Source: Cryobacterium sp. HLT2-28
GTDB taxonomy: Bacteria; Actinomycetota; Actinomycetes; Actinomycetales; Microbacteriaceae
NCBI RefSeq assembly: GCF_004402495.1
Contig: NZ_SOFH01000020.1
Location: 62,001 to 126,000 of the forward strand
Reading direction: 5' to 3'
DNA length: 64,000 bases
The notes beneath the pieces were generated by a model. It had not been told where the DNA came from. It was given only the letters and a program-made list of their open reading frames with translations, and did not search any database. Shown one piece after another: positions 23,774 to 31,964 of this stretch (positions are counted from its first letter, which is position 1; each line of letters begins with the position of its first letter). A program made the translations under genes and the position numbers.

Positions 23774-25069
23774 ATGGCAAAGAAGCTCATCGCAGGAGTG
23801 GCCGTTCTCGCGGCCACCGCATTGCTCGCCGGATGCTCGTCCGGCGCGTCGGGTTCGACCGGCACCGGCAAGGTCACCGGTGAGATCACCGTGCTGACCA
23901 ACCGCACCGACATCGTCGACACGACGTTCAAGGACTACGCCGCCCAGTTCGAGAAGGCGTACCCGGGCACGAAGGTCAAGTTCGAGGCGATCGCCAAGTA
24001 CGAGACCGACGTCGCCACCCGCATGTCGAGCGGCAGCTACGGCGATGTGCTCCTCATCCCGAACACCGTCACGAAGGCGCAACTCCCCCAGTTCTTCGAG
24101 CCCCTCGACAGCGTGAAGAAGCTCAGCGAAACCTACCGGTTCGTCAACGAGGCCGCCTACGACGGCAAGGCCTACGGCGTCGCCCAGACCGGAAACGCCC
24201 AGGGCATCGTCTACAACAAGAAGGTCTGGAAGGCGGCCGGGATCACCGACCTCCCGAAAACACCGGACGAGTTCCTCGCCGACCTCAGCCTGATCAAGGA
24301 CAAGACCGACGCCGTCCCGTACTACACCAACTACAAGGACGGCTGGCCGCTGAGCCAGTGGGACGGCAACCGCGCCATCACCGGCGACGCCGACGAGTCC
24401 AACAAGCTGATCGCCTCCGACGCCCCCTGGGCCACGGGCCAGTACCACGAGATCGCCGACGGACTGCTCTTCGACATCGTCAAGGACGGCCTCAGCGAGG
24501 CAGACCCCACCACGACCGACTGGGAGACCTCGAAGGGCTCCCTCGGCAGCGGCAAGGTCGCCTCGATGGTGCTCGGCTCCTGGTCGATCACCCAGATGCA
24601 GGATGCCGCGGTGACCGCCGGCGGCGACAAGGAAGACATCGGCTACCTGCCCTTCCCGTACCAGGTCGACGGCAAGTTCCACTCGACCGTTGCCGGCGAC
24701 TACAAGAACGGCATCAGCGTCAAGTCCGAGAACAAGGCGACCGCCCGCGCCTGGATCGACTGGTTCGCCCAGAAGTCCGGCTACGCGGCCGCTCAGGGCG
24801 GGCTCTCCCCGCTCGTCGACGGTGAGGTGCCGGCGATCCTCGCCGACTTCACCACGGCCGGCGTCGAGTACCTCGAGCTGACCCCGGCCCCGGCCGGCAA
24901 GGAGACCCTCGAGAACGACATCGTCAGCGCCTCCGAGATCGACCTCACCGGCAACATCTACCGGGCGAAGCTCGTCGATATCGCCCGCGGCGCAGCCCGG
25001 GGCGACAAGGCCTCGTACTTCGCCGAGCTGAACAAGAAGTGGGCCGACGCGGTCAAGTCCGTCGGCTAA
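23774..25069 (+). CDS. Sugar ABC transporter substrate-binding lipoprotein
   Basis: The 431-residue protein is a family 1 extracellular solute-binding protein. A lipoprotein signal peptide ends in LLAGC with the lipidated Cys at residue 21. The mature part has GEITVLTNRTDIVDTTFKDY and a MalE-like fold pattern (AYDGKAYGVAQTGNAQGIVY, WKAAGITDLPKTPDEFLADL). A good AGGAGA site precedes the ATG. It is first in the operon, followed by two permeases. No ATPase is encoded in the window, so a shared MsiK-type ATPase is expected. The ligand is inferred to be a beta-mannoside from the downstream hydrolases. Confidence 0.92.
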   Translation: MAKKLIAGVAVLAATALLAGCSSGASGSTGTGKVTGEITVLTNRTDIVDTTFKDYAAQFEKAYPGTKVKFEAIAKYETDVATRMSSGSYGDVLLIPNTVTKAQLPQFFEPLDSVKKLSETYRFVNEAAYDGKAYGVAQTGNAQGIVYNKKVWKAAGITDLPKTPDEFLADLSLIKDKTDAVPYYTNYKDGWPLSQWDGNRAITGDADESNKLIASDAPWATGQYHEIADGLLFDIVKDGLSEADPTTTDWETSKGSLGSGKVASMVLGSWSITQMQDAAVTAGGDKEDIGYLPFPYQVDGKFHSTVAGDYKNGISVKSENKATARAWIDWFAQKSGYAAAQGGLSPLVDGEVPAILADFTTAGVEYLELTPAPAGKETLENDIVSASEIDLTGNIYRAKLVDIARGAARGDKASYFAELNKKWADAVKSVG

Positions 25070-25156
25070 GCAGCACCCTGCAGGGCCGTTTCCACCCAGC
25101 ACAACCGTTTCCACCCAGCACCATCGTGGGGAGTATCCCCGAAGAAAGGACACCGG

Positions 25157-26116
25157 ATGTCGCAACAACTGGCTCGCCGGACGCCCGGGGATACTCTCCG
25201 CACCATCACCAGCCGCTTCGTCCGCACCGAGGTGCGGGGCGGCAGGACCCACACGGCCATCGTCATGCCCTGGCTGTTCCTGGCCATCCCACTGGCGCTG
25301 CTGCTGACCTTCACCTACATTCCGGTCGGCAACATGATCTGGTACAGCTTCACCTCCTGGGACGGCCTGGACCAGACCAAGAAGGTCGTCGGCTTCGACA
25401 ACTTCCTGCGCATCTTCACCCAGCCGCAGTACTGGCAGGTGTTCGCGGTCAGCCTCTACTACTTCGCCGCGTCGTTCCTGCAGATGGCCCTGGCGCTCTA
25501 CTTCGCCACCATCCTCAGCTTCAAGACCCGGTTCCGGAGCCTGTTCAAGGGCATCCTGTTCTTCCCGTATCTGATCAACGCCGTGGCCATCGCGTTCATC
25601 TTCCTGTTCTTCTTCCGGCCCGGAGGAACCCTCGACGCGGTCCTCGGCTTCCTCGGCATGGGCGGTCTGTCCATCCAGTGGCTCGGCAACCCGGATGCCG
25701 TCAACTTCTCCCTGGCCGGCGTCGCCATCTGGCGCTACATCGGCCTGAACTTCGTGCTCTTCCTCGGCGCGATCCAGTCGATCCCCGGTGAACTCTACGA
25801 GGCGGCCGACCTCGACGGCGCCAACAAGTGGCACCAGTTCCGCTACATCATCGCCCCCGGTATCCAGCGCATCATCAGCCTGTCCTTCATCCTCGCCATC
25901 GCCGGAAGCCTGTCGGCCTTCGAGCTGCCGTTCATCATCACCGGCGGGGCCAACGGCAGCACCACCTTCGTGATCCAGACGATCCAGACGGCGTTCGTGT
26001 TCCGCAAGGTCGGGCTCGCCTCGGCGATGGCCGTGATCCTGCTCATCATCGTGCTGCTCGTCACCTGGATCCAGCGCAAGGTCGTCCCCGACGAGAAAGT
26101 GACCCTGTCCTCATGA
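25157..26116 (+). CDS. Sugar ABC transporter permease (MalF type)
   Basis: The 319-residue membrane protein has six predicted helices, beginning with IVMPWLFLAIPLALLLTFTY. It carries the permease EAA loop EAADLDGANKWHQFRYIIAP, which docks on the ATPase. Its stop overlaps the start of the second permease gene (ATGA). Confidence 0.93.
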   Translation: MSQQLARRTPGDTLRTITSRFVRTEVRGGRTHTAIVMPWLFLAIPLALLLTFTYIPVGNMIWYSFTSWDGLDQTKKVVGFDNFLRIFTQPQYWQVFAVSLYYFAASFLQMALALYFATILSFKTRFRSLFKGILFFPYLINAVAIAFIFLFFFRPGGTLDAVLGFLGMGGLSIQWLGNPDAVNFSLAGVAIWRYIGLNFVLFLGAIQSIPGELYEAADLDGANKWHQFRYIIAPGIQRIISLSFILAIAGSLSAFELPFIITGGANGSTTFVIQTIQTAFVFRKVGLASAMAVILLIIVLLVTWIQRKVVPDEKVTLSS

Positions 26117-26937
26117 TCCGTTCCCTCTGGACCACCGGGAAGTACGCCTCCCTCGTGCTCGGTTCGCTGGTCGCCCTCGTGCCGATCGTGGTGATCGTCT
26201 TCGCCTCGCTCAAGACCAACACCGAATACGCCACCTCCGGCCCGCTCGTGCCGCCGGAGAACTGGCTCAACTTCGGCAACTTCGTCACCGCGTTCGTCAA
26301 GGGACGGATGCTCACCGGCTTCCTCAACACGACCTTCATCGCCGTCGTCTCGGTGACCGGCACCATCCTGATCGGTACCATGGCCGCCTACGTGCTCGAC
26401 CGGTTCGAGTTCCGGTTCAAGAAGCTCGTCTTCGCGCTCTTCCTGATCGCGACCCTCGTGCCCGCAGTGACCACCCAGGTGGCCACCTACCAGGTCGTCA
26501 ACTGGTTCCACCTCGTGAACACCCACGGCGCGGCGATCATCCTGTTCATGGGCACCGACATCCTCTCGATCTACATCTTCATCCAGTTCATGCAGTCGAT
26601 CCCCCGGTCGCTCGACGAGGCCGCCATGCTCGACGGCGCCAGCCGTCTCGGCATCTACTGGCGGATCATCCTGCCGCTGCTCGGCCCGGCCATCGCCACC
26701 GTCGTGATCATCAAGGGGATCGCGATCTACAACGAGTTCTACATCCCCTACCTCTACATGCCCGGCCAGGACCTGGCCGTGATCAGCACCTCGCTCTTCC
26801 GCTTCCAGGGCCCCTACGGCGCCCAGTGGGAGGTCATCGCGGCAGGCATCATGATCGTGATCCTGCCGACGCTCATCATCTTCCTTTTCCTGCAACGATT
26901 CATCTACAACGGCGTGACCTCGGGAGCTACCAAGTAA
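26113..26937 (+). CDS. Sugar ABC transporter permease (MalG type)
   Basis: The 274-residue permease starts at the ATG overlapping the first permease's stop; the same frame is open upstream but not conserved. It has six helices and the EAA loop EAAMLDGASRLGIYWRIILP. The stop overlaps the beta-mannosidase start by 1 base (TAATG), tying transport to hydrolysis. Confidence 0.93.
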   Translation: MIRSLWTTGKYASLVLGSLVALVPIVVIVFASLKTNTEYATSGPLVPPENWLNFGNFVTAFVKGRMLTGFLNTTFIAVVSVTGTILIGTMAAYVLDRFEFRFKKLVFALFLIATLVPAVTTQVATYQVVNWFHLVNTHGAAIILFMGTDILSIYIFIQFMQSIPRSLDEAAMLDGASRLGIYWRIILPLLGPAIATVVIIKGIAIYNEFYIPYLYMPGQDLAVISTSLFRFQGPYGAQWEVIAAGIMIVILPTLIIFLFLQRFIYNGVTSGATK

Positions 26938-29651
26938 TGACGATCCACATCGACCAGACCATGCCCGCCGACCGGGCCGGGTCCGCCAGCCGTGCCGTGT
27001 CTCCCGACCGTGCGCTGATCGCTCCGACAGTCGCCCACCCGATCCGCCGCTCGCTCGGCGCCGATTGGACCGTCGCTGCCCTGGACGGCCCGGTGCCCCG
27101 CGAGGTGCGCCAGGCCGTGATCCCGGCCACCGTGCCCGGCTCGGTGCACACCGACCTGCTGGCCGCCGGGCTGATCCCCGACCCTTACCTCGACGACAAC
27201 GAGCACCGGCTCGCCTGGATCGGCCTGACCGACTGGCGGTACACCAAGACCTTCGCCTGGCAGCCGGGCGGCGGCACGCAGACCGAGCTGGTCTTCGCCG
27301 GCCTCGACACGATCGCGTCGATCGAGGTGAACGGGCACCCGATCGGCGAGACCCGCAACATGCACCGCCGTTACCGGTTCGACCTGCGGCCCCGGCTGCG
27401 GGCAGGGCTGAACGAGCTCACCGTCACGTTCCGCTCCCCCGTGCGGGCAGCGGATGCCGCCAGTCTCGACCTCGGATACCGCCCGCACGTGAACCACCAC
27501 CCCTACAACGCGATCCGCAAGACGGCCTGCAGCTTCGGCTGGGACTGGGGCATCGACACGAGCACCAGCGGGATCTGGCGCCCCGTGACGCTGGAGAGCT
27601 GGTCGGTGGCACGGATCGAGAGCGTGCGCCCGATCGCGACTGTCGGGCGGGTGTCGACGGGCGGGGTCTCGACAGGCTCGACCACCGGGAACGGCTCGAC
27701 CACCGGCAACGGCTCGACCACCGGGAACGGCTCGACCACCGGGAGCGGCTCGACCACCAGCGAGGGCGGGGTCTCGACAAGCTCGACCACCGGCGGGGGC
27801 CACGGCGAGACCACCGGAAGCGTCGACGTGCACGTCGAGGTTGCCCGGGCCGGCGACGAGACGCTGGTCGTCGCGGCATCCGTGGCCGGAGTGACGGCGA
27901 CCGTCGAGCTCGCGACCGGGGAGACGACCGCGGTCGTGCGCCTGAAGCTGCCGGAGGTCGCCCTTTGGTGGCCCCGCGGCTACGGCGAGCAACCGCTCTA
28001 CGACGTGGACGTCACCCTCAGCAGCGCCGCCACCGAACTCGACACCGCGACCAGGCGGGTCGGCTTCCGCACGGTCGAATTCGACACCGCGCCCGACGAC
28101 GCGGGCACCCCGTTCTCAATCGTGGTCAACGGCCTGCCCGTCTTCGTGCGCGGCGCCAACTGGATCCCCGACGACGCCTTCCCACACCGGGTCGACCGGG
28201 CCCGCTACCGGCACCGGATCGAACAGGCCGAATTCGCCAACATCAACCTGATCCGGGTCTGGGGCGGCGGCATCTTCGAGGCGGACGACTTCTACGAGCT
28301 CTGCGACGAGCGCGGCATGCTCACCTGGCAGGACTTCTTGCTGGCCTGCGCCGCCTACGCCGAGGAGGCGCCGCTCGGCGACGAGATCGAGGCCGAGGCC
28401 CGCGACAACGTCGCCCGGCTGGCCGCACATCCGTCGCTGGTCGTCTTCAACGGCAACAACGAGAACCTCTGGGGCCACGAGGAGTGGAACTGGAAGAAGC
28501 GCCTCGATGGCAAGACCTGGGGTGCCGGCTACTACTACGAGGTGTTCCCTCGGATCGTCGCCGAGCTCGCCCCGCACATCGGCTACACGCCGGGCAGCCC
28601 GTTCTCCCCGGGCCCCGCGCCGGACGACGGCGGGCACACGCCCAACGACCAGCGCCACGGCACCATGCACATCTGGGATCTCTGGAACGAGCGCGACTAC
28701 CCCGGCTACCGCGAGTACACGCCGCGGTTCGTGGCCGAGTTCGGCTGGCAGGGCCCGCCGACCTGGTCGACCATGACCGGCTCGATCAGCGACTCCCCAC
28801 TGACCCCGGAGTCGCCCGGCATGCTCGTGCACCAGAAGGCGATGGAGGGCAACGTCAAGCTCACCGACGGCCTGCTCGCGCACTACCCGCTGCCGGACGA
28901 GATCGACGCCTGGCACTGGGCGATGTCGCTGAACCAGGCGAACGCCATCAGCGCCGCGGTCGAGCATTTCCGGTCGCTGCAGCCGCACTGCATGGGCAGC
29001 ATCGTCTGGCAGCTCAACGATTGCTGGCCGGTCACCTCCTGGGCGGCCGTCGACGGTTACGGACGGCCGAAGCCGCTGCTCTACGCGCTCCGGCACGCCT
29101 ACGCCGACCGGCTCGTCACCGTCCAGCCGCGAGACGGCGGGCTCGCCGTGGTCGTCGTCAACGACTCGGCCGAGCCCTGGGCCGGTCCGCTGATCGTCGC
29201 ACGGCTCACCGACACGGGAACCGTGCTCGCCGAGCACAGCGAGCAGGTCACCCTGCCGGCGCGGTCCACCGTGACCGTGCCGCTGCCGGCATCCGTGGCC
29301 CGGCCGACGGATGCCGCGTCGGAGCTCCTGCGCGCGGGCCTTGCCGGCGTGCGCGGCCTCTGGTTCTTCGCCGAGCCGAGGGACTCCCACCTCAGCGCCC
29401 CCGCGCTCGACACCCGGCTCGACCGGGTCGAGGGCGGCTACCGGCTCACCGTCACCGCGCACACCCTCACCCGCGACCTGGCCCTGCTCGTCGACAAGGT
29501 CGACCCGGCCGGCACCGTGGACGACATGCTCGTGACGCTGCTGCCGGGCGAGAGCGCGGTCTTCACCGTCACCTCCGCCGCGGAACTCGATCTGGCGGCC
29601 CTGTCGGCGCCGACGGTGTTGCGCAGCGGAAACCAGCTGGTCGGGCCGTGA
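26937..29651 (+). CDS. GH2 beta-mannosidase with a repeat-derived insertion
   Basis: The 904-residue enzyme is cytoplasmic (no signal peptide) and should release mannose from the non-reducing end of imported beta-mannosides. The N-terminal jelly-roll has AWIGLTDWRYTKTF and FGWDWGIDTSTSGIWRPV. The catalytic barrel has LIRVWGGGIFE, VVFNGNNENLWG (acid/base Glu in NEN) and VAEFGWQGPPTWSTM (nucleophile Glu), as in GH2 beta-mannosidases. Residues about 239-290, between the jelly-roll and the following Ig-like domain, are a low-complexity linker of Gly-Ser-Thr-Thr-Gly-Asn units encoded by a tandem repeat that matches an intergenic repeat family. Its stop overlaps the next GTG. Confidence 0.9.
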   Translation: MTIHIDQTMPADRAGSASRAVSPDRALIAPTVAHPIRRSLGADWTVAALDGPVPREVRQAVIPATVPGSVHTDLLAAGLIPDPYLDDNEHRLAWIGLTDWRYTKTFAWQPGGGTQTELVFAGLDTIASIEVNGHPIGETRNMHRRYRFDLRPRLRAGLNELTVTFRSPVRAADAASLDLGYRPHVNHHPYNAIRKTACSFGWDWGIDTSTSGIWRPVTLESWSVARIESVRPIATVGRVSTGGVSTGSTTGNGSTTGNGSTTGNGSTTGSGSTTSEGGVSTSSTTGGGHGETTGSVDVHVEVARAGDETLVVAASVAGVTATVELATGETTAVVRLKLPEVALWWPRGYGEQPLYDVDVTLSSAATELDTATRRVGFRTVEFDTAPDDAGTPFSIVVNGLPVFVRGANWIPDDAFPHRVDRARYRHRIEQAEFANINLIRVWGGGIFEADDFYELCDERGMLTWQDFLLACAAYAEEAPLGDEIEAEARDNVARLAAHPSLVVFNGNNENLWGHEEWNWKKRLDGKTWGAGYYYEVFPRIVAELAPHIGYTPGSPFSPGPAPDDGGHTPNDQRHGTMHIWDLWNERDYPGYREYTPRFVAEFGWQGPPTWSTMTGSISDSPLTPESPGMLVHQKAMEGNVKLTDGLLAHYPLPDEIDAWHWAMSLNQANAISAAVEHFRSLQPHCMGSIVWQLNDCWPVTSWAAVDGYGRPKPLLYALRHAYADRLVTVQPRDGGLAVVVVNDSAEPWAGPLIVARLTDTGTVLAEHSEQVTLPARSTVTVPLPASVARPTDAASELLRAGLAGVRGLWFFAEPRDSHLSAPALDTRLDRVEGGYRLTVTAHTLTRDLALLVDKVDPAGTVDDMLVTLLPGESAVFTVTSAAELDLAALSAPTVLRSGNQLVGP
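27660..27794 (+). repeat. Dispersed repeat expanded inside the beta-mannosidase gene
   Basis: Five 18 bp units (27675-27764), each beginning GGCTCGACCACC, are bracketed by two nearly identical copies of GGCGGGGTCTCGACARGCTC plus GACCACCGG (27660-27688 and 27766-27794). Every unit keeps the frame and encodes GSTTGN-like residues. The same core occurs between genes near 22310, 22450 and 34065, and in reverse orientation at 31.6-31.9 kb. Confidence 0.85.
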
Positions 29652-30616
29652 CCGCCGCCGCCGAGGCGCTCGACGGCCCGGTCTGCGGGATGACCTGGGG
29701 CTGGACCGGGGTGCGCGGGGACTGGGCCACCGCCGAGGCCCGGAGCTCGATGGCCCGGATGAGCGAGCACGGCGTCAACTGGACCGCCCTGGCCTACGCG
29801 GCCGTGCAGGAGAACGCGCAGTCGACCGATATCCCGTTCGACCGGGAACCCACCGTCACCGACCAGGAGGTGCGCTGGGCGATCCGCGAGGCGAAGGCCC
29901 TCGGGCTCAAGGTCTGCCTGAAGCCCGTGGTCAACTGCGCCGACGGTACCTGGCGCGCCTACATCGGCTTCTTCGACTGGGAGGTTCCCGGCGAGCCCGG
30001 CTGGGCCGACTGGTTCGAGTCGTACACGGCGTTTATCCTGCACGCGGCCCGGATGGCCGAGGCCGAGGGCTGCGAGATGCTCTGCATCGGCTGCGAGATG
30101 GTGCGCGCCGACGGCCAGGGTGCCCGCTGGCGCATCCTGATCGCCTCCGTGCGCACGGTCTACTCGGGGCTGGTCACCTACAACTGTGACAAGTACCAGG
30201 AGGATCACATCGACTGGTGGGACGCGGTCGACGTGATCAGCTCGAGCGGCTACTACCCGCTGGGCTCGTTCCCGGCCGAACTCGACCGGATCGAATCGGT
30301 TGTCGCCCGAGCCGGCAAACCGTTCTTCTTCATGGAGGCCGGCTGCCCGAGCCGCACCGGCTCCGCCGCCAGGCCGAACGACTGGGCGCTGCCCGGCTCC
30401 CCGAGCGGGGCGGATCAACTGGGATACTACGAGGACATGTTCGCCGCCGGCGAGCGGGAGTGGATGCTCGGTTTCATGCTCTGGGACTGGCCGGCCCGGC
30501 TCTACCCGGCCGGCGAGGCATCCCGGAATGACGACTATTGCGTCTACGGCAAACCGGCCGGGGCGTTCCTGACCCAGCACTACCGTGCCCTGCAAGGACT
30601 GACCTCTCATGAGTGA
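29648..30616 (+). CDS. GH113-like (beta-mannanase/mannosidase) glycoside hydrolase
   Basis: The 322-residue protein resembles clan GH-A enzymes of family GH113. MTWGWTGVRGDWATAEARSS starts the barrel. IGCEMVRADGQ offers the acid/base Glu after strand 4, and PFFFMEAGCPSRTGSA offers the nucleophile Glu after strand 7; WMLGFMLWDWPARLYP follows. No signal peptide is present, so it works on imported oligosaccharides with the GH2 enzyme. GTG at 29648 overlaps the previous stop (GTGA) and its end overlaps the kinase gene by 8 bp. Family assignment is from motifs and context. Confidence 0.7.
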   Translation: MTAAAEALDGPVCGMTWGWTGVRGDWATAEARSSMARMSEHGVNWTALAYAAVQENAQSTDIPFDREPTVTDQEVRWAIREAKALGLKVCLKPVVNCADGTWRAYIGFFDWEVPGEPGWADWFESYTAFILHAARMAEAEGCEMLCIGCEMVRADGQGARWRILIASVRTVYSGLVTYNCDKYQEDHIDWWDAVDVISSSGYYPLGSFPAELDRIESVVARAGKPFFFMEAGCPSRTGSAARPNDWALPGSPSGADQLGYYEDMFAAGEREWMLGFMLWDWPARLYPAGEASRNDDYCVYGKPAGAFLTQHYRALQGLTSHE

Positions 30617-31550
30617 CCGACCCCGTTTCCTGTCGATCGATGCCGGCCAGACCGGCATCCGGGCGCTGCTTCGCGGCGAAGGCGCTGCCGAGGAGACCTT
30701 CGAGTTCGCGGGGATCCGCACCGACACCGACCTGATCCCGCAGCTGGTCGACGTGGTCACCCGGGTGGCCGGTGCATCCGGCGCGTCCATCCACACCGTC
30801 AGCGCCGGGATCTCCGGCTTCACCTACTCTCCCGCCGACGCCGACGGGCTGCGCGCGGCGACCGGCGCCCTCGGCGTGCGCGAGGTGTGCCTCGCCCACG
30901 ACTCTGTCACCTCGTACCTCGGCGCGCTCGGCGACGGCCTGGGCGCTGTGATCGCGGTCGGCACCGGCGTGGTCACCCTCGCCGTCGGCGAGTTCGCGGT
31001 CACCAGGATCGACGGCTGGGGCAACCTGATCGGTGACGCCGGCAGTGGCTACTGGATCGGCCGCGCCGCCCTCGACGCGGTCATGCGCGACTACGATGGG
31101 CGCGGTCCGCGCTCGGCGCTGACCGACGCGGTGCGAGAGGACTTCCCCGACCTGGAGACGGCCTACCTCGAACTGCAGGGCGATCCGGGCCGTGTGAGCC
31201 GTATCGCGGCGTACTCCCGGCATGTCACCGCGCTGGCCCCGACGGATGCCGTCGCCGCCGCCATCTGCGTCGCCGCGGCCGCCGAACTCGTGCTCTCGGT
31301 CGCGGCCGGGTTGCGCCGCGTCGGCGAGGGATCCGGCGAGTCCCCGGTCGTCTGCGGCCTCGGCGGGGTGCTGCGGGCACCCGAGATCAATCTGCCGTTC
31401 GAGCAGGGCCTCCGCGCCCTCTGGCCGGCCATCGACATTCGCTCGCCGATGGCCAGCGCCCTCGAGGGCGCCGCGCTCCTCCCTCGCCTCGCCCGTCAGA
31501 GCGCCCTCCGGGACCGAGTTGCGGTCTCCGCCTCGTCCATCGCGGATTAG
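30609..31550 (+). CDS. BadF/BcrA-type sugar kinase, N-acetylglucosamine-kinase-like
   Basis: The 313-residue protein belongs to the ASKHA kinase fold. The phosphate-1 loop is SIDAGQTGIRALL, the phosphate-2 region is VIAVGTGVVTLA followed by GWGNLIGDAGSGYWIGRAAL (typical of GlcNAc kinase-like BadF proteins), and the adenosine loop is VVCGLGGVL. It is last in the operon and overlaps the hydrolase. If it phosphorylates GlcNAc, the imported substrate could be Man-beta-1,4-GlcNAc; if it acts on mannose or glucose, a plain glucomannan fragment is more likely. Confidence 0.75.
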   Translation: MSDRPRFLSIDAGQTGIRALLRGEGAAEETFEFAGIRTDTDLIPQLVDVVTRVAGASGASIHTVSAGISGFTYSPADADGLRAATGALGVREVCLAHDSVTSYLGALGDGLGAVIAVGTGVVTLAVGEFAVTRIDGWGNLIGDAGSGYWIGRAALDAVMRDYDGRGPRSALTDAVREDFPDLETAYLELQGDPGRVSRIAAYSRHVTALAPTDAVAAAICVAAAAELVLSVAAGLRRVGEGSGESPVVCGLGGVLRAPEINLPFEQGLRALWPAIDIRSPMASALEGAALLPRLARQSALRDRVAVSASSIAD

Positions 31551-31964
31551 GCCAGGCCCCGGAGGTCAAGCCCGCCGAGACCGCGAGACCCCACAGTGGT
31601 CGAGCCCCTCGAAACCCCGGAACTAGCGGTGGTCGAGCCCCTCGAAACCCCGCGACACCGAGACCCCGAGATCCCGCGATCCCGCGATCCCGCGATGATC
31701 GAGCTCGTCGAGATCCCGAAACCCCGATGATCGAGCTCGTCGAGACCTGGAGGCATGACTCCTGCGGGCCCACTCACCGGTGGTCGAGTCCGTCGAGACC
31801 CCAGAACTCGCGAAGTCGCGCCCGTCGAGACCCCTGAACTCGCGAAGTCGAGCCCCCGAGCCCCGGAGAACCCGCGGTTGTCGAGCCCGAGGTGGTCCGG
31901 TGCCATGCTTCGGCGATCTCACCTACCGGTGGCTCTGCCGGTCGGGGCCCGGTGAACCTGCCGG
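31551..31964. repeat. Repeat island (GGTCGAGC-N-CGTCGAGACCCC family)
   Basis: This 414 bp stretch between the kinase and the DUF222 gene has no supported gene. It contains about seven degenerate copies of a unit like GGTGGTCGAGCCCGTCGAGA followed by CCCC, near 31596, 31632, 31697, 31727, 31782, 31825 and 31877. A triple CGCGATCC microrepeat lies near 31676-31700. It is the reverse complement of the element found at 22.3 kb and inside the beta-mannosidase. No terminal inverted repeats or transposase accompany it. Confidence 0.75.

Noticed and set aside
27675-27764. CRISPR-like regular 18 bp repeats
   Set aside because: Units are directly adjacent with no spacers, keep the reading frame and lie inside a GH2 gene; no cas genes are present.
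31551-31922. Open frames on the minus strand across the repeat island
   Set aside because: The predicted proteins only translate the repeat (SSIIxGS-type, GSTT-type runs), and three frames are open at once, so coding is not supported.
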